From an uncultured Spirochaetales bacterium (lineage in GTDB: Bacteria; Spirochaetota; Spirochaetia; Sphaerochaetales; Sphaerochaetaceae): DNA of 64,000 bases. Positions 17,202-26,236 of this stretch are shown in pieces. The notes below the pieces were generated by a model. That model was given only the letters and a program-made list of their open reading frames with translations. It had not been told where the DNA came from and did no database searches. Each line of letters opens with the position of its first letter. Position 1 is the stretch's first letter. The stretch is taken from contig CASENB010000005.1 in the NCBI GenBank assembly GCA_949289305.1, forward strand, positions 57,179-121,178, written 5' to 3'. The position numbers and the translations under genes were made by a program.

Positions 17202-18725
17202 TTGGATACAGAAATGAAAAACTCAATAATTAAGATTAATGAAAACGATAATGTAGCAATAGCACTTTTCGACATAAAAAAAGGAAGTGCTGTCAACGAG
17301 TCCATCATTGCCCTTGACGATATCCCTCAAGCTCACAAGATCGCACTCTCTGACATAGAAAAAGGCGGAGAAATTAGAAGATACGGAGTAATTATAGGAT
17401 ATGCGAAGGATCTGATAAAAAAGGGTTCATGGATTAATGAGAAAATGCTCGACCTCCCAGAAAGTCCCGCACTTGACAATCTTGAATGGGGAAAAGATAT
17501 CAATACTAATACCCCTATGCCGAAAAGACGCTACTGGTATGGCTATAAAAACAAGGACAATTATGCAGGAACAAGGAACATACTTGGAATTGTAACTACT
17601 GTCCAGTGTGCTGCAGGAGTTGTCAAAGTCGCCGTAGAGGAGATAAAAAGAACGCTTCTTCCCCTTTATGAGAATGTTGACGACGTCATTGCAATAACTC
17701 ACCCGTATGGCTGCGGCGTTGCGATAAACGCAAGGGAAGCTAAAATTCCAATCAGGGCTGTAGCAAATCTCATAAAGCATCCGAACTTCGGAGGAGAGAT
17801 AATGGTCGTAGGCCTTGGATGCGAGAAACTCACATTCGATAGAATCCTCGACAAGTCCTTAATAACGAAAGAGAATACTCTTCTCCTCCAAGATTATAAA
17901 GGAAGAGATGCCATGGTTAAGGCGATAGTCGATATGGCGAGGATAAAACTTGAAAACCTTAATAAAAGAAAAAGGGAAAAACTCGATCTCTCCGATCTGA
18001 TTATCGGCATGCAATGCGGAGGATCTGATGCGTTCTCAGGCATTACGGCAAACCCTGCTGCAGGATATGCAGCAGATCTGCTTGTAAAAGGTGGAGCGAC
18101 CGTACTCTTTTCTGAAGTCACTGAAGTAAGGGATGCCGTAAATCTCCTATCTAGACGTTGCGTAAGCAAGGAAATTGCAGACAAGCTTTCTTCTGAGATG
18201 AAATGGTATGATAAATACCTTGAAGATGGAGGGGTTGACAGAGATGCAAATCCAACACCGGGGAACAAGCAAGGAGGGCTTGCAAACATTGTTGAAAAGG
18301 CTATGGGATCGGTTGCCAAGAGCGGAAAAAGTCCGATAGTAGAAGTGCTTTCTCCTGCAGAACGTCCTACAAAGAAAGGCCTTATTTTTGCCGCTACCCC
18401 TGCAAGCGACATCGTATGCGGTCCATCTCAGGCTGCAAGCGGAATTACTCTGCAGGTTTTCATGACGGGAAGAGGCACTCCATACGGACTTGAGATCGCG
18501 CCAGTTATAAAGGTATCGAGCAGAGATGAATTAAAGGAACACTGGTTCGACTTAATAGACATATCTGCAGGCGCTATTGCCAAGGGTGAAAAAAGCATAG
18601 AAGAGGTTGGAGAGGAAATTTTCAATTTCATTCTAGACGTTGCGTCAGGAGAGAAAAAGCCTTATAGCGACGTTTATGGATTCCATAACGACATGTGCAT
18701 TTTCAATCCTGCCCCAATCACGTAA
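17202..18725 (+). CDS. garD: Galactarate/altronate dehydratase (UxaA/GarD family)
   Basis: A 507-residue two-domain dehydratase: an N-terminal SAF domain (about residues 10-90) and the large catalytic domain (about 105-500). Family marks are GYKNKDNYAGTRNILGIVTTVQC (about 114-136), the THPYGCG segment (about 165-171), VVGLGCE (about 202-208) and MQCGGSDAFSGITANPA (about 268-284). It removes water from galactarate or a related acid to give 5-keto-4-deoxyglucarate. It diverges from the aldolase-garR-garK genes, so the four together form a complete sugar-diacid route. Altronate dehydratase (UxaA) is the main alternative. The frame opens at TTG 17202; ATG 17214 is equally possible, and neither has a clear ribosome-binding site. 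Confidence 0.82.
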   Translation: MDTEMKNSIIKINENDNVAIALFDIKKGSAVNESIIALDDIPQAHKIALSDIEKGGEIRRYGVIIGYAKDLIKKGSWINEKMLDLPESPALDNLEWGKDINTNTPMPKRRYWYGYKNKDNYAGTRNILGIVTTVQCAAGVVKVAVEEIKRTLLPLYENVDDVIAITHPYGCGVAINAREAKIPIRAVANLIKHPNFGGEIMVVGLGCEKLTFDRILDKSLITKENTLLLQDYKGRDAMVKAIVDMARIKLENLNKRKREKLDLSDLIIGMQCGGSDAFSGITANPAAGYAADLLVKGGATVLFSEVTEVRDAVNLLSRRCVSKEIADKLSSEMKWYDKYLEDGGVDRDANPTPGNKQGGLANIVEKAMGSVAKSGKSPIVEVLSPAERPTKKGLIFAATPASDIVCGPSQAASGITLQVFMTGRGTPYGLEIAPVIKVSSRDELKEHWFDLIDISAGAIAKGEKSIEEVGEEIFNFILDVASGEKKPYSDVYGFHNDMCIFNPAPIT

Positions 18726-18745
18726 TAATTTGTTGACGTAAAATA

Positions 18746-18774
18746 AATAAGGCTACAAATTGTAGCCTTATTTT
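18746..18774 (+). terminator. Bidirectional terminator between garD and the IclR gene
   Basis: A perfect 12-bp stem, AATAAGGCTACA with TGTAGCCTTATT, with a 3-base loop, ends in TTTT on the plus strand and has an A/T-rich flank on the other side. It serves two convergent genes. Confidence 0.8.
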
Positions 18775-18806
18775 CATTAAAAGATTAGATTATTCTATTT
18801 GATTTC

Positions 18807-19589
18807 TCACACTGCATAATAGCCAAGCAGGGAGGATATCCTGTTTGCCATCTCCTTCAGCTTATATATTGTTCCTTCAATCTCGCTCTCGCTCATATTA
18901 GGCTCAAGAGCAGATGCAGAGATGGCTGCAACGATCTCCCCTTTCGCATTAAATATCGGAACAGCCGAACAATTGTCCCCTTGGATGTACTCGCACCTAT
19001 CACGGCCGACTCCTTCTAGGCGAACTTTTTCAAGTTCCTTCATTAAATCGCTTTTCTCAGTAATTGTTTTCGGAGTGAACGCTTTCAAGCCTCCGCTAGC
19101 TTCTATCATCTTGTCAATCTCATCTTCATTAAGCATGCAACATAAGACTTTGCCAAGCCCCGTGCAATGGAACGGGATAATGCGTCCTGGAGTAAAATAT
19201 GTACGTGGAAGCGAATTTCCATCTATTCTATCGATTATGAGGATGTCAGTACCGTTTCTTACACCCATGTTTATATTTGCCTTTTGGAAATTCTGCCATA
19301 ACAGTTCCAGATAAGGCATCGTAAGATTTCTTATATCAAGGGATTGCAAAGCGACTCTGGAAAGGTTTAAGCATTTTAATGAAAGGGAGAACAGGCCATT
19401 CTGCCCGTTCTTATCAAGATACCCCGCATTTTGAATGCTGCTTAGGAGCCTGAATGCCATATTGCTGTTTACGTCTAAGGAATCGCATACGTCCTGTATG
19501 CTTATAGGAGCATTACGGCTTGCAGCAAGATCCAATATCTTAAAGCATCTTTCTACTACTTTTATATTATATTTTTCATTGTCACTCAT
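18807..19589 (-). CDS. IclR-family transcriptional regulator
   Basis: A 260-residue IclR/KdgR-type regulator. Residues 5-70 form the winged helix (VVERCFKILDLAAS, ISIQDVCDSLDVNSNMAFRLLSS); residues 85-255 form the effector-binding domain with the conserved HCTGLGKVLCC (about 141-151), GDNCSAVPIF (about 207-216) and ISASA near the end. Such proteins control uronate, sugar-acid and aromatic catabolism. Converging on garD and close to the garK/garR operon, it is the likely regulator of this module; A+T-rich imperfect repeats in the garD-aldolase spacer could be its site. Confidence 0.88.
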   Translation of the reverse strand: MSDNEKYNIKVVERCFKILDLAASRNAPISIQDVCDSLDVNSNMAFRLLSSIQNAGYLDKNGQNGLFSLSLKCLNLSRVALQSLDIRNLTMPYLELLWQNFQKANINMGVRNGTDILIIDRIDGNSLPRTYFTPGRIIPFHCTGLGKVLCCMLNEDEIDKMIEASGGLKAFTPKTITEKSDLMKELEKVRLEGVGRDRCEYIQGDNCSAVPIFNAKGEIVAAISASALEPNMSESEIEGTIYKLKEMANRISSLLGYYAV

Positions 19590-19949
19590 AGATAATCCCT
19601 CAAATTTTCAATAAATAATAAAATTATATTATATTATATTATAAAAACATAAAACTATTTTATAAAATTTATTAAAAAATTTGATAAAATATCTTCCTTC
19701 GATACCACTATTTTGAATAGGAACTTAACAAGAAATAGCGACATTTATGAGGATACAAAATTGGCAGAAACAGCAATGAGATGTCCAATCATAACACATT
19801 TGCCTGAAATCCTTGGCCGTTATAATTTTTGAGAAAGCCGCAGAACCTGCTTAGATTGTATTGTCGCTTTTATTTCAAGCAACCCCCTTCCAAGTAGTTA
19901 AGTTTTCCTATATTATCTTAATGATAATTATTTCTAATTAGGATAATCT
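19590..19949. other. Intergenic region upstream of nrdAB
   Basis: About 360 bp with no gene. Next to the IclR start is a run of near-identical TATAT/TTATA units (about 19619-19645). Next to nrdA, 19917-19935 matches the 19-bp Fur-box consensus at 13 positions by my count. No convincing NrdR box pair is seen. Confidence 0.4.
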
Positions 19950-22463
19950 ATGCAAATAATAAAGAGAAACGGTTTAAAAGAAGAGTATGATAAGAATAAG
20001 ATTATTAATGCCGCAAGAAAGGCATTCATACAAAGCAAAGAAGACTTCAACGAAGATACCCTTTCCAAGGTTCTTTGCTATGTAGAGTCTAAAATGAAAG
20101 TAGAAGATGAGGAAGTTGAGAACATCCAAGACTATGTTGAAGAAGCTTTAATGAGCATCGGATGCTTTAAAACAGCAAAAGCCTACATCCTCTTTAGAGA
20201 AGAAAGAAGTAAGATAAGGGAAGAGAGAAAGGAACTGCTTACAACGATTGCAATACAGGATCTCGAACCCATACTTGTTGATATACAGAAAGACTTTCCA
20301 GAGCCCGAATACGCTCTTTCAAATCTCAAAGTCAAATATCTGTCATTCTACAAGGACGGCATGAGCCACGAAGACAAGATAAACATGGCAATTAAGGCAT
20401 CTGTCGAGCTTGTAAAGGCCGAATCTCCTAAATGGGAGATGATAGCAGCCCGCTTCCTCTCCTACAAGATACATGAAGAGATAAACGAAAGACTTCAGAA
20501 TTTAAAAATAGACGGCTTTTATTCAAAGCTCAGATTCTTAACAGACGAAAACCTCTATGGAAGCTATATCCTTTCATCTTATACAAAGGAAGAGATTGAA
20601 AAGGCATATTCTTTCATCGACTATAAAAGAGAAAAGCTATTCAGCTATGCGGCTTTAGAACTTCTTGAAAAGAGGTATCTTATAAAAACGAGGGAAGGCC
20701 TTGTCTTAGAAGATCCAGAGGAGATGTTCTTATCAATTGCGCTTCACTTGGCAATGAATGAGAAGAAAGACCGTATGACATACGTAAAAAAGTTCTATGA
20801 CATGCTCTCCTTACTGAAAGTCACGATGGCAACCCCTACCCTTTCAAATGCGAGAAAACCTTTCCATCAGCTCTCTTCATGTTTCATAGACACAGTTCCA
20901 GACAGCCTAAACGGAATTTACAGAAGTCTCGACAACTTCGCAAAAGTATCTAAGTTTGGCGGAGGAATGGGTCTTTATTTTGGGAAAGTAAGGGCGAACG
21001 GATCATCAATCCGTGGTTTTGTAGGCGCAGCAGGAGGCGTCATAAGATGGATAAGGCTCGTAAACGACACTGCTGTAGCAGTAGATCAGCTAGGAGTTAG
21101 AAGCGGAGCAGTTGCCGTATATTTAGATGCATGGCATCGCGATCTTCCTGAATTCTTGAATCTGAGGACAAACAACGGCGATGACAGGATGAAGGCACAC
21201 GACGTCTTTCCTGCAATTTGCTATCCGGATCTCTTCTGGCGCCTAGCTAAAAACGATATAAATGCGCCATGGCATATGATGTGTCCACATGAAATCCTTA
21301 CCATAAAAGGATATGCGCTAGAAGATTACTACGGCGAAGAATGGGAAAAAAGATATTTTGATTGTGTGAACGACATAAGGATTAAAAAGAGAACGATGAG
21401 CGTAAAAGAGATCGTACGCCTTATTTTAAAAAGCGCAGTTGAGACAGGCACGCCATTCGCTTTCAATAGAGATACTGTGAATAAAGCAAACCCCAATAAG
21501 CACAGGGGCATGATCTACTCGTCGAACTTATGTACGGAAATTGCACAGAACATGAGCGAAATTGAGGAAGTTTCTATTAAAACAGAGACGGAGGAAGGAG
21601 ACGAGGTAATCGTTACAAAGACAAGACCTGGAGATTTCGTCGTCTGCAATCTTGCTTCCCTCTCTCTTGGGAATATAAATATTGACGACAAAAAAGAGCT
21701 TGAAGAGATAACAAGAACTGCCGTCAGGGCGTTAGACAACGTAATAGATCTAAACTTCTACCCTCTTGAATACGCGCGCCTAACGAATAAAAAGTACAGG
21801 TCAATCGGACTTGGAGTGTCGGGCTACCATCATATGCTTGCGAAAAAGCATATAAAGTGGGAGAGCGAAGACCATCTTAAATTCGTCGATAAGGTATTTG
21901 AAACGATAAACTATGCTGCAATCGAGGAATCAAGCAACATAGCAAAGGAGAAAGGCTCTTACTCATTCTTCGAAGGCTCTGACTGGCAAAACGGCAGATA
22001 CTTCGAAGATAGGAACTACACTAGTCCTGAATGGCTAAAACTGAAGGAAAAAGTAAAAAAGGACGGAATGAGGAACGCATATCTGCTTGCGATCGCTCCA
22101 ACTAGCAGCACGAGCATCATTGCATCAACGACGGCCGGAGTGGATCCTGTGATGAAGAGATTCTTCTATGAGGAGAAGAAGGGCGAAATGCTTGCGCGTC
22201 TTGCTCCAGAGCTAGGTCCGTCAACATGGTGGTACTATAAAAATGCCCATGAGATAGATCAGAGTTGGTCTGTAAGAGCATCTGCTGTAAGGCAGCGCCA
22301 TATAGATCAGGCGCAGTCGATGAACCTTTACATAACAAACGACTATACGATGAGAGAGGTTTTGAACCTTTATACCCTCGCATGGGAGTGCGGTGTTAAA
22401 ACTATATATTACATTAGAAGCAAATCATTAGAAGTAGAAGAGTGCGAATCATGCTCTTCCTAG
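19950..22463 (+). CDS. nrdA: Ribonucleoside-diphosphate reductase, alpha subunit (class Ia)
   Basis: An 837-residue large subunit that reduces ribonucleotides to deoxyribonucleotides. Residues 1-90 form an ATP-cone (MQIIKRNGLKEEYDKNKIINAA) for allosteric activity control. The catalytic centre is complete: the first active-site cysteine in LSSCFIDT, the asparagine, radical cysteine and glutamate in SNLCTEI, the partner cysteine in VVCNLASL, and the paired radical-transfer tyrosines in KTIYYIRS. The C-terminus ends in a redox tail, CESCSS, which receives electrons from thioredoxin or glutaredoxin. It is followed 8 bp later by nrdB, so both are made from one transcript. Confidence 0.95.
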   Translation: MQIIKRNGLKEEYDKNKIINAARKAFIQSKEDFNEDTLSKVLCYVESKMKVEDEEVENIQDYVEEALMSIGCFKTAKAYILFREERSKIREERKELLTTIAIQDLEPILVDIQKDFPEPEYALSNLKVKYLSFYKDGMSHEDKINMAIKASVELVKAESPKWEMIAARFLSYKIHEEINERLQNLKIDGFYSKLRFLTDENLYGSYILSSYTKEEIEKAYSFIDYKREKLFSYAALELLEKRYLIKTREGLVLEDPEEMFLSIALHLAMNEKKDRMTYVKKFYDMLSLLKVTMATPTLSNARKPFHQLSSCFIDTVPDSLNGIYRSLDNFAKVSKFGGGMGLYFGKVRANGSSIRGFVGAAGGVIRWIRLVNDTAVAVDQLGVRSGAVAVYLDAWHRDLPEFLNLRTNNGDDRMKAHDVFPAICYPDLFWRLAKNDINAPWHMMCPHEILTIKGYALEDYYGEEWEKRYFDCVNDIRIKKRTMSVKEIVRLILKSAVETGTPFAFNRDTVNKANPNKHRGMIYSSNLCTEIAQNMSEIEEVSIKTETEEGDEVIVTKTRPGDFVVCNLASLSLGNINIDDKKELEEITRTAVRALDNVIDLNFYPLEYARLTNKKYRSIGLGVSGYHHMLAKKHIKWESEDHLKFVDKVFETINYAAIEESSNIAKEKGSYSFFEGSDWQNGRYFEDRNYTSPEWLKLKEKVKKDGMRNAYLLAIAPTSSTSIIASTTAGVDPVMKRFFYEEKKGEMLARLAPELGPSTWWYYKNAHEIDQSWSVRASAVRQRHIDQAQSMNLYITNDYTMREVLNLYTLAWECGVKTIYYIRSKSLEVEECESCSS

Positions 22464-22471
22464 GAGGAAAA

Positions 22472-23515
22472 ATGCAAGAATTGAAAACGAAACCACTATT
22501 TAACCCGAATGGGGATACTGACGTCAATAAAAGAAGGATGATCGGCGGCAACACCACGAATCTTAACGATTTCAACAACCTGAAGTACTCTTGGACGAGC
22601 TCATGGTATCGCCAAGCCATGAACAACTTCTGGATTCCAGAAGAAATCAATTTAAACCAGGATCTCAAGGACTACCACAACCTGCTTCCGGCAGAGAGAA
22701 CCGCATACGACAAGATCCTTTCCTTCCTCGTATTCTTAGATTCCCTTCAAACAGCAAACCTTCCAAACGTCGGAGAGTACATAACGGCAAACGAGGTGAA
22801 CTTATGTCTTCACATCCAGACTTTCCAAGAGTGCATACACTCACAAAGCTATTCATATATGCTTGATACAATCTGCTCTCCAAACGAAAGGGACAGCATA
22901 CTCTTCCAGTGGAAGGATGACGAGCATCTTTTAAGGAGAAACACCTTCATAGGAGATTGCTATAACGATTTTCTAGAAAACAAGGACCTTTTTCACCTTG
23001 TGAAGGTGATGTTTGCAAACTACATATTGGAGGGAATATACTTCTATTCCGGATTCATGTTCTTCTACAACCTTTCAAGAAATGGAAAGATGCCAGGATC
23101 TGCGCAGGAGATCAGATACATCAACAGGGATGAGAACACCCACCTCTGGCTTTTCAGAAACATAATCCTCGAGCTCAAAAAAGAGGAGAGCGATATGTTT
23201 GCAAACGATAAGATCGAAGTCTACAAAGCTATGATGGAAGAAGGCGTCAGACAGGAAATTGCATGGGGAGAGTACGTAATCGGAGATAAGATTCCGGGGC
23301 TGAACAAGACAATGGTCTCTTCGTACATCAAATATCTTGGCAACCTAAGGTGGACGAGCCTTGGCTTTGAGCCTTTGTACCCTGAATACGTGGACGAGCC
23401 TAGCGACATGGCATGGGTAAGCCAGTACAGCAATGCCAATATGGTGAAAACGGACTTCTTCGAAGCAAGAAGCACGGCATACGCGAAATCCACAGCCCTT
23501 GTCGACGACCTATAG
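22472..23515 (+). CDS. nrdB: Ribonucleoside-diphosphate reductase, beta subunit (class Ia)
   Basis: A 347-residue diiron subunit that holds the tyrosyl radical. Metal ligands are visible: aspartate in FLVFLDSLQT, glutamate and histidine in QECIHSQSY, glutamate in YILEGIYF, and glutamate and histidine in RDENTHLW. The radical tyrosine is present in HSQSYSYM, so this is a canonical radical-bearing subunit. The start at 22472 follows TAGGAGG; an in-frame upstream ATG would overlap nrdA and lacks such a site. It uses oxygen to form the radical, so the organism tolerates at least some oxygen or has other reductases elsewhere. Confidence 0.95.
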   Translation: MQELKTKPLFNPNGDTDVNKRRMIGGNTTNLNDFNNLKYSWTSSWYRQAMNNFWIPEEINLNQDLKDYHNLLPAERTAYDKILSFLVFLDSLQTANLPNVGEYITANEVNLCLHIQTFQECIHSQSYSYMLDTICSPNERDSILFQWKDDEHLLRRNTFIGDCYNDFLENKDLFHLVKVMFANYILEGIYFYSGFMFFYNLSRNGKMPGSAQEIRYINRDENTHLWLFRNIILELKKEESDMFANDKIEVYKAMMEEGVRQEIAWGEYVIGDKIPGLNKTMVSSYIKYLGNLRWTSLGFEPLYPEYVDEPSDMAWVSQYSNANMVKTDFFEARSTAYAKSTALVDDL

Positions 23516-23553
23516 AATTTAACAGATTGCCTGTTTTTCTCTTTTAATATCAT

Positions 23554-24894
23554 ATGAGTGAATTTGAAAAAACATTAAAAGAGAAATTTAAACTGTCATA
23601 TCTGATGCCAAGCCAGGAGGCTGTTATCACAAGGATTGTAGAAAACAGCCTTTTAAAAGAGAGCTGCGACAGCATTACTATTTTACCTACGGGAGCAGGA
23701 AAGAGCCTTATCTTCATGCTTCCGTCTTTTATTTTTAAAGACAGGTACAACATACTTCTCTATCCCTTGCTTTCCTTAATGAACGATCAAGCAAAAAGGC
23801 TGAAAGAGCTGAATATTCCTTATGCCGTTTTAAAAGGAGGCATGGAAAAGGAGGAAAGAAAAAAGGCGCTTGAAAGCCTAAGGAAGATGGAAGCAAACAT
23901 CTTGATCACGAACATTGAGAGCCTTATTGTCTCATTAGAGCGAAATGAGCTTTCTTTTATGAAGAACAACATAGAGCTTTTCGTAATAGATGAGGCTCAT
24001 ACTGCAGTCACATGGGCTCAAAGCTTTCGTCCGAGTTTTTTAGAGTTAAATAGGGTTATGAAGGCATTATCACCTCATCAGCGCCTCTGCTTTACGGCGA
24101 CAGCAGATGATGAGATAATAGAAAAACTCGTTAAGAACGTATTGGAAAACCCTAAGACGGAAATCATGAGGCTTTCTGCAGACAGAAGCAACATATTCTA
24201 TTCTTCTCTCCGCTCATTAAACAAAAAAGAAGATGTAAGATATATTCTATATGGAAATTCAATGCGCCCTGCGCTCGTATTCTGTTCATATAGAAACGAA
24301 ACTGCAGAGTACTACGAATATTTTAAAAATACATTCCATTCCTTTTTCTATCACGCAGGTCTCGATAAAACCGAAAAAGAGAGAATTGAAAAAGAATTTC
24401 ATCAAAGCAAGGACGGAGTCATGTTCTCGACAAACGCATACGGAATGGGAGTCGACAAAAAAGACATAAGAACTGTAATACACCTGCACGCTCCAGATGA
24501 TGCCGCATCGTTTCTTCAAGAAGCAGGACGTGGAGGAAGAGACAATAAGGATATGAACAGCATCGTCCTATACGATGAGAGGGATAAAGGAAAGTTGAAA
24601 TACGTATTCAGCTCAAATTCCTGCATAAGGCATATGCTGCTCTCCCTTCTAGGTGAAAAAAGCGATAGCTACTGCCTTTCTTGTTCAAACTGCATAAAGA
24701 AGCATACAGTTGCCGCTGGAGAAAAAGAGATTATGCTAGTCAAAAAGCTTCCATTTCTGTTTACTAAAAAAACTCTGACGAAGCTCCTCTCAATCTTCGC
24801 TCTCAGAAGATGGTCGGATTATGATATCAATCGCGCCATAGAGACGCTTATAAAAGAAGAAAAGATAAAAAGACTCTTTTCCCGCCTTTATTAA
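23554..24894 (+). CDS. Short RecQ-like ATP-dependent DNA helicase
   Basis: A 446-residue superfamily 2 helicase. Motif I is LPTGAGKS (about residues 45-52), motif II DEAH (about 142-145), motif III FTATADD, and motif VI QEAGRGGRD (about 321-329). A zinc-binding cluster follows in the last third (C of SCIRHML, then CLSCSNC). RecQ proteins normally add an HRDC domain; here the chain ends shortly after a small winged-helix-like segment, so it is a shortened form. There is no ribosome-binding site before ATG 23554. It probably acts in recombinational repair. Full RecQ function is not certain. Confidence 0.85.
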   Translation: MSEFEKTLKEKFKLSYLMPSQEAVITRIVENSLLKESCDSITILPTGAGKSLIFMLPSFIFKDRYNILLYPLLSLMNDQAKRLKELNIPYAVLKGGMEKEERKKALESLRKMEANILITNIESLIVSLERNELSFMKNNIELFVIDEAHTAVTWAQSFRPSFLELNRVMKALSPHQRLCFTATADDEIIEKLVKNVLENPKTEIMRLSADRSNIFYSSLRSLNKKEDVRYILYGNSMRPALVFCSYRNETAEYYEYFKNTFHSFFYHAGLDKTEKERIEKEFHQSKDGVMFSTNAYGMGVDKKDIRTVIHLHAPDDAASFLQEAGRGGRDNKDMNSIVLYDERDKGKLKYVFSSNSCIRHMLLSLLGEKSDSYCLSCSNCIKKHTVAAGEKEIMLVKKLPFLFTKKTLTKLLSIFALRRWSDYDINRAIETLIKEEKIKRLFSRLY

Positions 24895-24949
24895 AAAATA
24901 TCTTTCTTTTTGCAATCTTACTTGTTAATATAACCAACTAGGAGGAGTT

Positions 24950-26200
24950 ATGCTCAATAAGCTACATGAGGTCTATCCGTTTCTCTATGGAAAGACATAT
25001 GACGAGAGTGATATGGATAGGCGTTTTTCAGATTTGGTAAATAAACATAAGGAGCTTTTTAAAAGGGATGACATAATGCTCTTTTCAGCATCTGGAAGGA
25101 CCGAGATTGCAGGAAACCATACGGACCATAACCTTGGCCTCGTAATCGGCGCGTCAATCAATTTGGATACTATCGCATGCGTAAGCAAAAGAGACGACAA
25201 TAGAGTAATTATTGCAAGCGAAGGATTTCCCGTCGTAGATGTCGATATCAGCGATCTCGAAATCAAAGAAGAAGAGAAGAATACGACTCATGCTCTGATC
25301 AGGGGAATAGCAAAAGCTTTCGAGCAAAGAGGAATAAAAGTTTCTGGCTATCAGGCAAATACGACTACAAGGGTTTTAAAAGGCTCAGGCCTTTCAAGCT
25401 CAGCAGCCATCGAAGTGCTTGCGGCAGAGATTTTCAATAACATATACGCCTCTGACAGTTTAAACCCCATAGAGATTGCAAAGATCGGACAGTATGCTGA
25501 AAACGTATATTTTGGAAAGCCTAGCGGACTATTAGATCAGCTAAGCTGTGCTCATGGTGGAATCGTTGGAATTGATTTTAAAGATCCTAAAAATCCTTTG
25601 GTCACCCCACTTGAATTCGATTTTGAAGAGCATGGATATGCATTGATAATAACAGATACGAAAGGAAACCACGCAGACCTTACACACGAGTATGCAGCCG
25701 TTCCTCCTGAAATGAGATCGGTTGCGGCTTTCTTTAACAAAGAGAATCTAAGAGAAGTCGATTACAAGGATTTCATCAAAAATTTCTCGCAAATAAGGGC
25801 GAAGCTCAATAACGACAGAGCGCTGCTCAGGGCCTACCACTTCTTCAAAGAGAATGAAAGGGTCTCTCTAATGCTAAAAGAACTAAAGGAAGAGGCTGTA
25901 GACACATTCTTAATGCTTGTATATGAGTCAGGAAATTCATCTTACAAATATCTTCAGAACGTATATCCTTCAAGCCATCCAGAGGATCAGGGTCTCTCTC
26001 TTGCTCTTGCTATGAGCGAAGACGTCTTAGAAGGAGAAGGCGCATCTCGCGTCCACGGAGGCGGCTTTGCAGGAACTATTCAGGCATATGTGCCGCATTA
26101 CATGCTTGACAGCTACATTGATAGAATGGAAAGCATTTTCGGAAAAGGATGTTCTGTAAGAATAGAAATCAGAAAACGTCCTGTTTCAAGAATATATTAA
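24950..26200 (+). CDS. galK: Galactokinase
   Basis: A 416-residue GHMP-family kinase that phosphorylates alpha-galactose. The galactokinase signature is GRTEIAGNHTDHNLG (about residues 47-61), the ATP-binding GHMP motif is LKGSGLSSSAAIE (about 141-153), and the third motif is VHGGGFAGT (about 362-370). A strong AGGAGG site precedes the start. It stands alone, without galT or galE, and a bidirectional terminator follows. Galactose may come from pectin side chains, in keeping with the rest of the window. Confidence 0.93.
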   Translation: MLNKLHEVYPFLYGKTYDESDMDRRFSDLVNKHKELFKRDDIMLFSASGRTEIAGNHTDHNLGLVIGASINLDTIACVSKRDDNRVIIASEGFPVVDVDISDLEIKEEEKNTTHALIRGIAKAFEQRGIKVSGYQANTTTRVLKGSGLSSSAAIEVLAAEIFNNIYASDSLNPIEIAKIGQYAENVYFGKPSGLLDQLSCAHGGIVGIDFKDPKNPLVTPLEFDFEEHGYALIITDTKGNHADLTHEYAAVPPEMRSVAAFFNKENLREVDYKDFIKNFSQIRAKLNNDRALLRAYHFFKENERVSLMLKELKEEAVDTFLMLVYESGNSSYKYLQNVYPSSHPEDQGLSLALAMSEDVLEGEGASRVHGGGFAGTIQAYVPHYMLDSYIDRMESIFGKGCSVRIEIRKRPVSRIY

Positions 26201-26208
26201 AATTTTGT

Positions 26209-26236
26209 AAGCCGTGTTTTAAAGCACGGCTTTTTT
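26209..26236 (+). terminator. Bidirectional terminator between galK and the aldo-keto reductase gene
   Basis: AAGCCGTG (26209-26216) and CACGGCTT (26225-26232) form an 8-bp stem followed by a T-tract; the sequence reads well in both directions and separates convergent genes. Confidence 0.85.

Noticed and set aside
19600..19645. Short tandem TATAT/TTATA units as a specific regulatory repeat
   Set aside because: The stretch is low-complexity A+T sequence of the kind found in many spacers here, and no symmetric operator stands out.
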